This document shows, in pieces, positions 28,019 to 37,967 of a stretch of DNA of 64,000 nucleotides. The notes beneath the pieces were generated by a model. It was not told the origin of the DNA and made no database searches. It worked only from the letters and a program-made list of their open reading frames with translations. The DNA comes from Lachnospiraceae bacterium (GTDB lineage: Bacteria > Bacillota_A > Clostridia > Lachnospirales > Lachnospiraceae), in contig JAFQCI010000062.1 in NCBI GenBank assembly GCA_017416505.1, forward strand, positions 62,001 through 126,000, in the 5' to 3' direction. Every line of letters starts with the position of its first letter. Within the stretch, counting starts at the first letter, position 1. The position numbers and the translations under genes are program-made.

Positions 28019-30490
28019 CTACTTTATTCTCTCCTCTTTCATTCCTCCCAGACTAGAAAGCATGGTAAGTAACATCAATCCTACTCCGGCAAAAACAATA
28101 CTTCCTACCGGTACTGTAAATTTCAGCTTTGTCTCTGACAGTACCATAAGGCTATATATTCCATATCCGAACCCAAGTCCAAGAGCTGTTCCTAAAATAA
28201 GGGCTATCATAACAGACAACATACCTTCCAGTAATATCATCTTTCGGTACTGTCTTAAACTCATTCCAACGGTACGCATGATTTTTCTTTCATTTTCCCG
28301 GAGAATATGATTGGATTCCATGCTGTTAAATAAATTCGCAGAACAAACCAGTGCCACTAAAATGAGAATCGCATTTACAACCAATCGTGTCATTTTTACT
28401 GATTCTACTTCCTCTCTCATATCTTCCATTGAATCATAAAACAGCATTCCATATTTTAATGCTAATTCATGTACCTTGGAGGTATCGCAATCCTCGTCCA
28501 TTTTTAAACGGATTTCTCCATATTCATCAAAACACATATCCTGTTCTTCGCACAATGCCTGAAATCCTTCTTTTGATACGATAATAGTAGGACATAAACT
28601 ATAAGCATCCTCAAAAGGTTGTTCCTTTAAAACAGCCTTCACTTCGAACTCGCTAATGGGGTTTTCCACTGACTCGTCCTCTCCTAAAATAAAATCATGA
28701 AGTTCAATCTTATCACCAATGGATACATCCGAAATTTCTATGCTTTCTCCTGTCTCATCATCGCATCCCCAATTAATAACATAACATTCCCCCGGCTTCA
28801 GACCTCCTACACTGCCTTTTTCCACACTACTTTTTTCAATAGGATATTTTTCCTCGTCCAAAGCTACCAGGTTTGTTACTCGTATTCCTTTTCCATCCTC
28901 TTTCCTTCTTAAGCTTTCATTGTCTACCATAAAGCCGTAGGCATAACAAAAGATAACATTACTCACTCCCTTTATGTTTTCCAATTCCTTTTTGATGGAA
29001 TCTTCCAAATCCATCTCCTGAGAATGAGCATAAAGAGTTGTATTATAACTAGGATATGCTATCTCTATCTCTTCCATAAGCTGCTCAGAGTAGATAAACG
29101 CCGCATTGATTCCAATAAAAAACGTGACCCCGACCACGCAGCTTGCGGTGGTGGTAATAAATCTCCTGCGATTTCTGCTTAAATTTTTGTAAGCATACTC
29201 ACCTTCCACTCCAAATATTTTTCCTATGAGCCAGCCCATTTTCTTTCCGGTACGAAACCGTTCTTTTTTAACATCTTTTTGGTTTCGTAGTGCATTTAAA
29301 GGATTTAATGCATTGATTTGACGGGTTGGTTCTAATAAGGCAAATAGCACAATAGCCAAAATAATCAGGCAAGTTGCTATTATCAGGAGTGGACGATGCA
29401 CCAACTGAAATTCCTCTAAAAAGGAAAAATATCGTTTTCCTATTCCGATACCAAGATACAAAAACAAATAAGAAAACAGGATTCCAATTGCTTCCCCTGC
29501 TACCCCAAGTATAAGAGCCTCATAAAAAGCAATTTTCCTAATCTGTCTTTTAGAAGCTCCGATACAACGAAGCATCCCATAATCTCTGGTTCGTTCTACC
29601 ACAGAAATCACAAAAGAATTTCGGATTACAATCGCCGCAAAGCCTCCTATAAAAGCAGCGAAAATCAAAACCAGGCAATAGACCAGGTACGCGTCTTCAC
29701 TCTGGGACTTTTCAAATAACGGGTTCACTTCTACTTCCGCACCATAGGTATCTCCAAGACTTCTCGCCCAATCTTCTTTCTCCTCAAACCCTTCCAGGGA
29801 TTCCAAATCTTCGATTCCTTCTTCTTCCGAAGTAATATAAACCCGGTAAGTATTTTCACTATTTCTTGGGTCATCCTTTACTAAAACAACTCTTCCTTCC
29901 CATCCACCCAGCCAGGAATAATCAGAACACCGATAGTAACCGACCAAAGTATAGGTTTTGGTAAAAAGCTCTTCTTCCTCTTCCATATTCTGCTGATCAT
30001 TCTCTATTCCAAGTTCCCTGGCAGTTAACTGCACCGTAATACTATCACCGATTTCAAAATCTTCTCCCAGATAATACTTACATTCCTCACTTAACATGAT
30101 TTCTCCAGGCTGCTCCGGAGTTTTTCCTTCTGTTATCTCATAATAAAAAGGGAATTTAGAAAAATCCTCAAAATAATAAAATTCAAAGTAGCCTTTAATG
30201 GAGTCTGTTCCTATTTTTCCATCGAAATATATACTGTTTTCCAAGGCACAGACTACGGCTCCATCCTTTTCCAACTCTGCTATCTGCTCTATGCTCATTT
30301 CCTCTAAGTATGCAATATGATTGCCTTCAGTCTTTAAATCTGTATTCTTGCTTGTATAATAAGCGCCCACAAACAGATTTTCACTCAAAAAAATGATAAA
30401 TACCGCTAAAGAAATGGCAAATAAGGTAGCAAGACTACGGCTTTTCTTCTTACACAAATACTTCCATGCCAGTTTTCTCTCATTAATCAT
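28019..30490 (-). CDS. FtsX-type ABC transporter permease (permease 2 of a paired exporter)
   Basis: 823 residues. One N-terminal helix (about 18-38), a large extracellular MacB-like domain, three helices at about 265-385, another helix near 435, a second extracellular domain, and three C-terminal helices. RTRDYGMLRCIGASKRQIRK and NERKIMRTVGMSLRQYRKM are the two FtsX coupling segments. The start overlaps the ATPase stop by 8 bases, with GAGGTGA before it. It shares strong similarity with the permease at 31190..33625. Likely exports or extracts a peptide or lipid-linked substrate. Confidence 0.88.
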   Translation of the reverse strand: MINERKLAWKYLCKKKSRSLATLFAISLAVFIIFLSENLFVGAYYTSKNTDLKTEGNHIAYLEEMSIEQIAELEKDGAVVCALENSIYFDGKIGTDSIKGYFEFYYFEDFSKFPFYYEITEGKTPEQPGEIMLSEECKYYLGEDFEIGDSITVQLTARELGIENDQQNMEEEEELFTKTYTLVGYYRCSDYSWLGGWEGRVVLVKDDPRNSENTYRVYITSEEEGIEDLESLEGFEEKEDWARSLGDTYGAEVEVNPLFEKSQSEDAYLVYCLVLIFAAFIGGFAAIVIRNSFVISVVERTRDYGMLRCIGASKRQIRKIAFYEALILGVAGEAIGILFSYLFLYLGIGIGKRYFSFLEEFQLVHRPLLIIATCLIILAIVLFALLEPTRQINALNPLNALRNQKDVKKERFRTGKKMGWLIGKIFGVEGEYAYKNLSRNRRRFITTTASCVVGVTFFIGINAAFIYSEQLMEEIEIAYPSYNTTLYAHSQEMDLEDSIKKELENIKGVSNVIFCYAYGFMVDNESLRRKEDGKGIRVTNLVALDEEKYPIEKSSVEKGSVGGLKPGECYVINWGCDDETGESIEISDVSIGDKIELHDFILGEDESVENPISEFEVKAVLKEQPFEDAYSLCPTIIVSKEGFQALCEEQDMCFDEYGEIRLKMDEDCDTSKVHELALKYGMLFYDSMEDMREEVESVKMTRLVVNAILILVALVCSANLFNSMESNHILRENERKIMRTVGMSLRQYRKMILLEGMLSVMIALILGTALGLGFGYGIYSLMVLSETKLKFTVPVGSIVFAGVGLMLLTMLSSLGGMKEERIK

Positions 30491-31169
30491 GTACTCTCAC
30501 CTCATCCTGAATAATTTTTCCATCTTCAATCCGGATGATACGGTCTGCCATGTTTGCAATTTCTATGTCATGGGTAATTAATACCAGTGTCTGCGAAAAC
30601 TTCTCAAGGGATTTTTTTAATAACCCCAGTACTTCATATCCGTTTTTCTTATCCAGATTTCCTGTAGGCTCATCTGCAAAAATAATAGATGGGCGGTTGG
30701 CTAATGCCCGTCCAATGGCAACTCTTTGCTGCTGTCCTCCGGATAACTGGTTCGGCAGGTGAGTTCTTCGGTCTTCCAATCCCAAGGTCTTTATGATTTC
30801 ATTGATGTATGCCTCCTCCGGCTTTTTCCCATCCAGAGACAATGGCATCTTAATATTCTCTTCTACAGTTAGAATCGGAAGCAAATTATATTCCTGAAAG
30901 ATAAATCCCACTTTCCTTCTTCGAAGAATAGACCTTTTTTCATCTTTTAGAGAATACACATCTTCTCCATCAATCAATACTCTACCCTTAGTAGGAGCAT
31001 CTACACCACCTAATATATGTAACAAAGTGGATTTTCCTGAGCCGGATGCTCCTACGATAGCCACAAACTCCCCTTTTTGAACGGTTAAACTAATGTCATT
31101 TACCGCCACTACCTTGGTTTCATTTTCACCATAAACTTTTAATAAATGTTCTGCTTTTAATATTTCCAT
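30483..31169 (-). CDS. ABC transporter ATP-binding protein (MacB/LolD-like)
   Basis: 228 residues from ATG 31169 (an upstream TTG in frame is less likely). Walker A GASGSGKSTLL, Q-loop FIFQEYNLLP, signature LSGGQQQRVAIGRALA, Walker B IIFADEPTGNLD and switch LITHDIEIA are intact. It lies between two paralogous FtsX permeases, forming permease-ATPase-permease in one operon, which suggests a heterodimeric pump with a shared ATPase. Confidence 0.95.
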   Translation of the reverse strand: MEILKAEHLLKVYGENETKVVAVNDISLTVQKGEFVAIVGASGSGKSTLLHILGGVDAPTKGRVLIDGEDVYSLKDEKRSILRRRKVGFIFQEYNLLPILTVEENIKMPLSLDGKKPEEAYINEIIKTLGLEDRRTHLPNQLSGGQQQRVAIGRALANRPSIIFADEPTGNLDKKNGYEVLGLLKKSLEKFSQTLVLITHDIEIANMADRIIRIEDGKIIQDEVRVHD

Positions 31170-31189
31170 GATTCTATTCTTACCTTTCT

Positions 31190-33625
31190 TTAATTCCAAT
31201 CTTCTTTTTTTATTCCACTTATGCTGGAAAGTACAGTAAGCAGGGTCAATCCCACACCGGCAAAGACAATACTGAAAATTGGAACCATAAATTTCAATTT
31301 TTTAGCTTGTAACCTCCAAAAAGGATATAAAATGCGGAATATTCCATATCCGAATATGATTCCTAATGCAGTTCCTATTATCAATGCTATCAGAACGGAC
31401 AACATTCCTTCTAATAGAATCATTTTTACATACTGTTTGTGGCTCATACCCACTGCACGCAAAATTTGTCGTTCCTTTTCACGAAGAATCAGGTTAGACT
31501 CCATACTATTAGATAAATTAGCAAAACTGATAAGAGCTATTAAAATCAAAATGATATTCACTGTCAGCTGAATCCTTTTTACTTTTGTTACTAAAGTTCT
31601 TTCATCATACTGATAGTCATCAAATAACATTCCATTGTCTTCCACCAGCTCCTGCACCTTATTTACATCACAGCTTCCATCTATTTTGAAATAAATTTCC
31701 CCTGTTTCCTTATAATCTATTCCCTGCTCCTGGCACAATGCCTGAAAACCTTCTTCAGACATCATCATAACCACCTCATAATCCAGGATATCCTGAACCG
31801 GCTGCTCCTTTAAAACAGCTATAATATCCAATTCGCTAACAATTCCTTCTTCTGTTTCCCTCTCATGCTTCTCTTTTGCAACTTCTATTTTACCCCCGGG
31901 AACAACATCATAAAGTTCCAAAATTTCCATGCCATCTTCATCTTTACAGCCATTTATCATGTAGCATTCTCCGACATCCGGTTTTTCAAGTTCCCCTTCC
32001 AGCACACTATCTTTTGGGATAAAATCCGCAAGCTCTTTCGTAGCAATAATGTAGGCATCTAGGAATTTCCCACTACCATCCTCTTTCCATGTTATTGTTC
32101 CGTCACCAATACGATAACAACACGCGTGGGAAACAACTACATTGCTAACACCCTTTATGTTTTTTAAGTTTTCTTCCACTGAATCTATGGACTCTGAACC
32201 ATATTCGTGAAAAAGGATTTTTGCATTATAATCCGGATATTCTATCTCACTTTCTTTATATATCTGCTCTGTATAGATAAAGGCACCATTTACTCCTACA
32301 AATACCGCAATACTGATGATACTGTTTGCTGTCATGGTAATAAACTTCTTCCGGTTACGTATTAAATTCTTGTAAGCGTATTCCCCTTCCACACCAAAAA
32401 TTTTGCCCGCTAGAGCACCGTTTTTTCTGCCTTTTCGAAATCGTTCCTTTTTCACATCTTTTTGATTCCGCAATGCATCCAAGGGTCTTAATTGATTTAT
32501 TTGACGTGCTGGTTCAAGTAATCCAAATAACGTAACTGCGAAGGTAAGCAAACAGGTTCCAACCATTAATACCGGCTGATGAACCAACTGAAAGTCCTCA
32601 GAAAGATAAAAATACTCTTTCGCAATTTTTATTCCCCCATATAAAAACAGATAAGAAACAATAAGACCGATGACCTCTCCTGTAGCCCATAGCATAATGG
32701 CTTCGTAAAAAACCTCATTTCGAATCTGCCTTTTGGAAGCACCCACGCAGCGTAGCATTCCATAATCCCTGGTCCGCTCTACTATAGAAATCATGAATGC
32801 ATTCCGGATTACTATGGCTGCAAATCCCCCAATAATGATACCTGCAATTAACATTAATAAGTAAATTAAGGCACCCTCACTACCATCAGCATTTTGATAG
32901 GCTAAATTTACACTTGTCTTATTTCCAATATCGAATCCAATATTTACAGCCCAGTCTTCTTTTCCCTCATAACCTTCTTCCGTAGAGTCAAAATACGCCC
33001 GGTAAAGGGAATCTGAATTTCTTTCTTCATCTTTTACTAAAACCACACTGTTCGCCAGCCAGCAATCCTCTGATGCGTCATAATACCCTGCCAGAGTGTA
33101 GGTTTTTGTAATTTTATCCCGACTAAAATTCTGAGTCGTTTCATCCAATTCATATTCTCTTACGGATAAAGTAATCGTATCACCAATGTTACAACTTTCC
33201 CCCAGATAATATTTCCATTTCTCATGTAGCATAATTTCACCGGGTTTTGTTGGGATACTGCCTTCTGTGATTTCATAGTAAAATGGAAAATCAGAAAAAT
33301 CTTCAAAATAATGAAACTCGCATTGAAGCCGATCCTTTTGTCTTTCCAGATATCCTGTATCATAGATCTTGTTTTCTAATGCACGAAGAACTGCCCCCTC
33401 TTTTTCCAAATCTGGTATTTTTTCTATTTGAAAATCTTTCAAATAAGCCACGTAATCTCCGTATGCCTTGAAATCCGACTGCTGGGAGGCGTAATATATA
33501 CTCAAAATCAAATTCCCACTTACAAAAATCAAAAACACTGCTATTATTATTGCAAACAAAGTTGTGATACTACGCCTTTTTTTCTTACATAAATATTTGA
33601 ATGCCAGCCTTCTTTCATTTATCAT
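31190..33625 (-). CDS. FtsX-type ABC transporter permease (permease 1)
   Basis: 811 residues from ATG 33625 with AAAGGGGTG upstream. Same layout as the permease at 28019: RTRDYGMLRCVGASKRQIRN, a GRKNG..AGKIFGVEGEYAYKNLIRN segment between the halves, and REKERQILRAVGMSHKQYVKM near the end. Extracellular parts are less conserved between the two paralogues than the membrane parts, as expected for different substrate contacts. No kinase/regulator pair is adjacent. First gene of its operon. Confidence 0.88.
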   Translation of the reverse strand: MINERRLAFKYLCKKKRRSITTLFAIIIAVFLIFVSGNLILSIYYASQQSDFKAYGDYVAYLKDFQIEKIPDLEKEGAVLRALENKIYDTGYLERQKDRLQCEFHYFEDFSDFPFYYEITEGSIPTKPGEIMLHEKWKYYLGESCNIGDTITLSVREYELDETTQNFSRDKITKTYTLAGYYDASEDCWLANSVVLVKDEERNSDSLYRAYFDSTEEGYEGKEDWAVNIGFDIGNKTSVNLAYQNADGSEGALIYLLMLIAGIIIGGFAAIVIRNAFMISIVERTRDYGMLRCVGASKRQIRNEVFYEAIMLWATGEVIGLIVSYLFLYGGIKIAKEYFYLSEDFQLVHQPVLMVGTCLLTFAVTLFGLLEPARQINQLRPLDALRNQKDVKKERFRKGRKNGALAGKIFGVEGEYAYKNLIRNRKKFITMTANSIISIAVFVGVNGAFIYTEQIYKESEIEYPDYNAKILFHEYGSESIDSVEENLKNIKGVSNVVVSHACCYRIGDGTITWKEDGSGKFLDAYIIATKELADFIPKDSVLEGELEKPDVGECYMINGCKDEDGMEILELYDVVPGGKIEVAKEKHERETEEGIVSELDIIAVLKEQPVQDILDYEVVMMMSEEGFQALCQEQGIDYKETGEIYFKIDGSCDVNKVQELVEDNGMLFDDYQYDERTLVTKVKRIQLTVNIILILIALISFANLSNSMESNLILREKERQILRAVGMSHKQYVKMILLEGMLSVLIALIIGTALGIIFGYGIFRILYPFWRLQAKKLKFMVPIFSIVFAGVGLTLLTVLSSISGIKKEDWN

Positions 33626-33781
33626 GAGCACTCACCCCTTTCTGCGTATTTTCCTCTTCCTTACTTCATTGGCACTTATGGCCTCCAAAATATTCTTGCC
33701 ACTCCACCATCTAATTTTATGATAGCATATAAAACTTACATCTTCGTGAATAAGAATCTTACAATTTTGTAAGTATTACTA

Positions 33782-34598
33782 CTACAAAATATATGTATCC
33801 ATTGTCAACAACACACTATTCAATACTTCATCCCACTGCAACTCACCAACAAAAAAGTTCTTCTCCCTAAACTTCTCCCACATCTGTGCCATTGTTTCGT
33901 TAGACTTTATCTTGCTAAATATATTTGTCATTTCTTCATTTGAAAATATAGTTTCTCGCTTCTCACAGGTTGCACAAAATGCTTCCATTAGAGTATCCTT
34001 GTCAATTTTTTCTGTATTCATCTTTACAATTCTATAAACATCATAAAAGTCTCTAAATCTAGTATTTGAAATACCTCTTGCAAAAATTGTCTGTACTTTC
34101 TCTGCGAGTAAGGTTTCTATATTGTACGTAAGGAGTGATATTGTTCTATTTTCAAACATTAGTTTATATTCATACTCCACAGCGGATGGTGTAATAACAT
34201 CGTCTGTAGAAATGTCAAGTTTTATTTTCTGTCTCATTCGCTCAAGTGTCGCCTCTAAGACCATCCTTATCCCAGGATATTCAAAATCCTCCATAATGTT
34301 TGTTACAGATGTAATGCCAAAATTTACACCATCCCCAATATTAATAGTGCATATTTCAGATATAATTTTTTTGCATCTTTTTCATTTAAAGGCAAGGCGT
34401 AGCTCTCATATCAACACCCACTATAGATGCCACAAGCATACCACCCTTTAAAATAAAATTGTTTCTATAACATGACAAAGATACACGTTCTAAAAAACGC
34501 TCCATCAGAAATGTTCTTATTAACGACTTGGCCACATCATTATCTCCCTTTGAGATATTTCGCACCTTATCTTTTAATTGTTTTGACGTATGAATCAT
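33782..34598 (-). pseudogene. abiEii: Broken AbiEii nucleotidyltransferase toxin
   Basis: The frame opens at ATG 34598, overlapping the antitoxin stop as ATGA, and reads MIHTSKQLKDK... to FILKGGMLVASIVGVDMRA, a typical AbiEii/AbiGii N-terminus. Just after it (about 34399) the frame jumps: the expected catalytic segment with D-x-D (MDxDTT-like) is missing, and LPLNEKDA continues in another frame. A second lesion lies in a run of seven A on the minus strand (34366-34372), where eight would restore the frame into SEICTINIGDGVNFG. The rest (34294..33782) is intact AbiEii C-terminus, including LLAEKVQTIFARG and RFRDFYDVY. Both lesions make it non-functional. Confidence 0.85.
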
Positions 34599-35188
34599 AT
34601 AAGTACCTCCACATATTTCATTACTTCATCTCGAATTCCAAACTTCTCTGCATACTCAACCAACCTCGATATTTTTTTGTCTTTCCCAAACATATAATCC
34701 TTCATCGCAGTCTGAAAATTTTGTACTTCTACATTGTTTCTCTCCATAATCAATTCACAAATACATCTTTCCTTATCATAGACCTTAACAATATTTCCAC
34801 TATTAGAAGTCACATTACAAACCCCCATCTCATAAATATCTCTATGCACATATTTCACCCGTACATTATCTGCTTTTAAATGAGTTGCATTATACCCAGA
34901 TGGCACAGTGATACAAATATCTGTATATTCTCTATCAATCAGTCCATGAAGATAAAGTGCCGTTTCACCGGAAAAGATAACCGCTGCATTTCTCACCTGC
35001 ATAATATATAATTCATCTGGCCATACATCATCTGTAATATATATTCCTCTAGCAACCTTTTCCATTTTCTTTTCCTTTACATATTGAGACAGATAAGTTC
35101 TAGAAACATCGCATTTTGCAGCCATAGATGTAATCAAGTACCCATTATTCTCTTCAATTAACTGTTCTAAAACCTTTTTTTTGCTCAT
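34595..35188 (-). CDS. abiEi: AbiEi antitoxin / transcriptional autorepressor
   Basis: 197 residues from ATG 35188 (AAGGAG about 8 bases upstream; an in-frame ATG three codons earlier touches the ribosome site). N-terminal winged-helix part (GYLITSMAAKCDVSRTYLSQYV) and C-terminal AbiEi antitoxin part (IFSGETALYLHGL, ITVPSGYN, KVYDKERCICELI, VMKYVEVLI). Members neutralise the AbiEii nucleotidyltransferase and repress their own promoter (type IV system). The toxin downstream is broken, so this may persist as a repressor or as protection against related systems. Confidence 0.9.
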   Translation of the reverse strand: MSKKKVLEQLIEENNGYLITSMAAKCDVSRTYLSQYVKEKKMEKVARGIYITDDVWPDELYIMQVRNAAVIFSGETALYLHGLIDREYTDICITVPSGYNATHLKADNVRVKYVHRDIYEMGVCNVTSNSGNIVKVYDKERCICELIMERNNVEVQNFQTAMKDYMFGKDKKISRLVEYAEKFGIRDEVMKYVEVLI

Positions 35189-35201
35189 ATAAAACATCTC
35201 C

Positions 35202-35247
35202 TTTACATTCTCGCTTAAATAATATCATTTTCAAGCGAGAATGTAAA
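35202..35247 (-). promoter_or_regulatory. Probable AbiEi operator: 15-bp inverted repeat
   Basis: TTTACATTCTCGCTT (35202-35216) and its exact complement (35233-35247), separated by 16 bases, directly upstream of abiEi. AbiEi proteins are known to bind inverted repeats in their own promoter. Confidence 0.7.
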
Positions 35248-35273
35248 CTATATATTTTTTAATATATTATCAC

Positions 35274-35309
35274 AAAAAAATGACAGAAATTCTTCTTCTG
35301 TCATTTTTT
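35274..35309 (-). terminator. Rho-independent terminator of the 35315..35863 gene
   Basis: AAAAAATGACAGAA and its complement around a short loop with T-runs on both strands, 6 bases after the stop codon at 35315. Confidence 0.8.
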
Positions 35310-35314
35310 ATTCC

Positions 35315-35863
35315 TTATTCCGGAATTTCAAAATTCACTACTTCCGGTGTTGCCATGGTTACTTCCGAATTTGCAATTTTTTCTTCAATACTTCCGGTTT
35401 CTTTTTTGGAATTTTCTTCTTCGTCTTCCCAAAGAGATTTGTGGGATTTTTTTGACTTTTCGGTGTTTAACATGGCTGCATTTTTCGCTGAAAGATATAA
35501 TTCAAAATTATACTCTAGCAGTTTTTTCTCATCATAGGCCGGTACTTTATCCCCTTTCGAAATTCTTCTGGCTATTTCCATGCACTTTGCCATATCATCC
35601 GCAGCTTCTTTCGCGGCTTCCCCTTGCTGCTTGGATGCTTCTACCTCATACATTAATGTAGATTGCAAAGATAGGGTTTCTAAAAACTGATGGGTCATAT
35701 CATAAGCCTCTGACACTTGATTGGAAAGTTCAAGAATCACACCACGTTCTTCATCCGACAATTTATTTTCTTTATCCTCTAACTTCTTTTCCAATATCCT
35801 TTTTTGCTCTGAAAGAGTATTTTGCTGTTGTACATATATTTGTCTGGCATCCTTTATTTTCAT
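35315..35863 (-). CDS. Conserved-looking charged cytoplasmic protein, function unknown
   Basis: 182 residues from ATG 35863 with GGGGGATGATGAT upstream. Strongly helical and charged, with a coiled coil at about 10-80 (EKKLEDKENKLSDEE), no membrane segment or signal peptide and an acidic tail ending FEIPE. It stands alone between AbiE and the sigma/anti-sigma genes, with its own terminator. I do not recognise a family. The upstream region holds the second copy of the 50-base motif also seen before the YfhO-type gene. Confidence 0.6.
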   Translation of the reverse strand: MKIKDARQIYVQQQNTLSEQKRILEKKLEDKENKLSDEERGVILELSNQVSEAYDMTHQFLETLSLQSTLMYEVEASKQQGEAAKEAADDMAKCMEIARRISKGDKVPAYDEKKLLEYNFELYLSAKNAAMLNTEKSKKSHKSLWEDEEENSKKETGSIEEKIANSEVTMATPEVVNFEIPE

Positions 35864-35928
35864 ATCATCATCCCCCAAATCCGACTTTCATTTTACAGGT
35901 TCACCATCTTAACCTCAATAATTCACGG

Positions 35929-35978
35929 CATATCTTGTAAACCTCCACTAATGCGGTTAGGTGCCACGTTTATATGAA
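35929..35978 (-). repeat. Upstream motif shared with 2021..2071
   Basis: Ungapped partner of the motif before the YfhO-type gene (core TCTTGTAAACC). It lies 65-115 bases upstream of the 35863 start codon. Confidence 0.35.
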
Positions 35979-36063
35979 TCATCTCGGTTACTTATCATTT
36001 ATATCGGCATTGGGGGAAAAAATCATTATAAAATTGTATGATAAGATACCATTACTTTTATGC

Positions 36064-37269
36064 TTATTCTACCACATAACGATAAACTCTTAATGTAAAG
36101 GTACCGTCTTCATTCATGGTATAATTTTCTATATAGTATGTTTCCCCATCACCCACAATCTCTGTAGTAACAGAGTCTCCTGCTTGTTTTCCTTCAAAAT
36201 AGGAACTTGGCGATATGGTGACTTCTCCAACTTTCATTCCATCTTCTTTCATTTCAAAGGACTTAACTGTGATATTTCCATCTTCATCCGGAGTCAATAT
36301 CTGAGTTAAATCTTCCATGTATTCTGCATGGCTGTTTAGTTCTTCCAGAGTCCAGCTTCCCATTTCCTCAAACAGTTCTTCTGCCAGTCCTTCCTCTTCC
36401 AAATCCTGACTGTCTTCGTCCCCATCCTCTAGTTTTTCTTTTAATTCTTTTAAATATTGTTCAGCGGCTTCCGGGTCTGCCTTACTTACATCAATTGGAA
36501 GACTAAATAAAGCATTTACTCCCTCATAAGATTCCTTCCTTGTGATTTCCCCGGTTTCTTCATTGTACTCATAGGCATCTGCAGAAGGTGCACCGTCTGT
36601 TACAGAAAGATATAATCCTCTGTCTGCAAACATTTCTATGTTATCACATTTTGTAATACGGTATTCAATCCCATTTTCCACCACTGTCATACATCCGCCA
36701 TCCATGGTGTAAATATTAAATTCCCAAGGGTTCAATCCTTTTACCAGTGGCGATACCGTAAGTCCCATGGCTCCTGCCTCATCCCAATTCTCTGTTTGTT
36801 CTGTTGAATTCACCCGTTCAATTGCTGTTACAATGTAAGTTTTATCCTCTGCCAATTGCAGTTCCCCATCTATTTTTACATTTTCATCCATTTGCAACAT
36901 ACACTGACTTAAATTCTTCCCGGATACCATACCCAGTAAGGTAATTTTCATATTGCCACAGGTCTGGCTTTCATTAATGGTAATCGCATCTTCACTTTGA
37001 AACGCTTTCATTAAGCCTTGGTCTTCAAAGACTTGTGCTACCTCATCCGGTGTCAGATACTTCCATGCTGCAAATGCAGTTGCCGAACCAAGGCAAAGCG
37101 TAAGTGCTGCCACCATTGCTGCTGCAGGTATTCTAGGTTTTATTCTTTTTGTCATTTTTTCATTCTCCTTTGCTCTTCTTAAAATATTCTGATTCAGCCA
37201 TTCATTTGGCTTTTCCTCTGGAGAAAGGGCTTGTTTTAATATCTGATTCCATTTATCCTCATGTTTCAT
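36064..37269 (-). CDS. Anti-sigma-factor-like membrane protein (DUF4179 type)
   Basis: 401 residues. A cytoplasmic N-terminus of about 45 residues able to bind a sigma factor, one membrane helix at about 47-68 (AAMVAALTLCLGSATAFAAW), then an extracellular domain with an acidic insert (about 280-310). Overlaps the sigma-factor gene by 11 bases, so translation is coupled. In such pairs the membrane protein holds the sigma factor inactive until an envelope signal. The signal is unknown, and no further operon member follows. DUF4179 membership is from memory of the AAWKYLTPDEVA-like segment after the helix. Confidence 0.75.
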   Translation of the reverse strand: MKHEDKWNQILKQALSPEEKPNEWLNQNILRRAKENEKMTKRIKPRIPAAAMVAALTLCLGSATAFAAWKYLTPDEVAQVFEDQGLMKAFQSEDAITINESQTCGNMKITLLGMVSGKNLSQCMLQMDENVKIDGELQLAEDKTYIVTAIERVNSTEQTENWDEAGAMGLTVSPLVKGLNPWEFNIYTMDGGCMTVVENGIEYRITKCDNIEMFADRGLYLSVTDGAPSADAYEYNEETGEITRKESYEGVNALFSLPIDVSKADPEAAEQYLKELKEKLEDGDEDSQDLEEEGLAEELFEEMGSWTLEELNSHAEYMEDLTQILTPDEDGNITVKSFEMKEDGMKVGEVTISPSSYFEGKQAGDSVTTEIVGDGETYYIENYTMNEDGTFTLRVYRYVVE

Positions 37270-37798
37270 ATAAAACGACCTCCAATTCCTGTTTTAACAG
37301 TTTCCTTGCTTTATGCAGCCTGCTTTTTATTGTCCCTTTGGGAAGCTTCATGATTTCTGCAATCTGTTCAACGGAACATTCCATGGTATAATACAAATAT
37401 ACCGGTATTCGGTATTTTTCATCCAGTTTTGCTACTGCCTGTCTAACCTGTATCTTTAACTCCCATTCTAAAATCTGTTCTTCCGGAGAATGTACGGGTT
37501 CACCCTGGTTCCATTCTTCTTCACTTACTGCTTCCTGAAGAAATGTCACTTCATTGGCAATCCGTTTTCTCCATGCGAATTTTCTCTTTTTATTCTTCCA
37601 TATCCTTATTGCTATAGATGCAAGATAACTTTTCGGGTTCTTGGTATCGTCAATCTGCTCCCCTAACTCTACCGCCTTTAGAAAGGTATCCTGATATAAA
37701 TCATCTGCTTCCTGTTTGTTACAAGTAAGCCGGTTGCAAAATGCATAAATGTCTGTTCCATATTCATCTATACATTGTTCCAGCTGTTCTCTGTTCAT
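37259..37798 (-). CDS. ECF-type RNA polymerase sigma factor
   Basis: 179 residues. Sigma region 2 (YAFCNRLTCNKQEADDLYQDTFLKA ends with the DLYQDTF core) and region 4 (LDEKYRIPVYLYYTMECSVEQIAEIMKLPKGTIKSRLHKARKLL, with EIMKLPKGTIKSRLHKA). First gene of a two-gene unit with its membrane-bound anti-sigma partner. It probably directs its own operon; a matching promoter motif was not identified. Confidence 0.92.
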   Translation of the reverse strand: MNREQLEQCIDEYGTDIYAFCNRLTCNKQEADDLYQDTFLKAVELGEQIDDTKNPKSYLASIAIRIWKNKKRKFAWRKRIANEVTFLQEAVSEEEWNQGEPVHSPEEQILEWELKIQVRQAVAKLDEKYRIPVYLYYTMECSVEQIAEIMKLPKGTIKSRLHKARKLLKQELEVVLYET

Positions 37799-37967
37799 AT
37801 TTCATTTCACCACCATATTTAAGACGTCTTTTCTGGCTTTTTTCTTGCCCTTCACTAATACATTGTAATAACTTTAGGATTGGTTCACTTTTTTATAATA
37901 TTTAATAAAACAGGATAACTACCCCTGTTTTTCACTAAATAACATTGGAGTAATTACCCTGTCTTTT

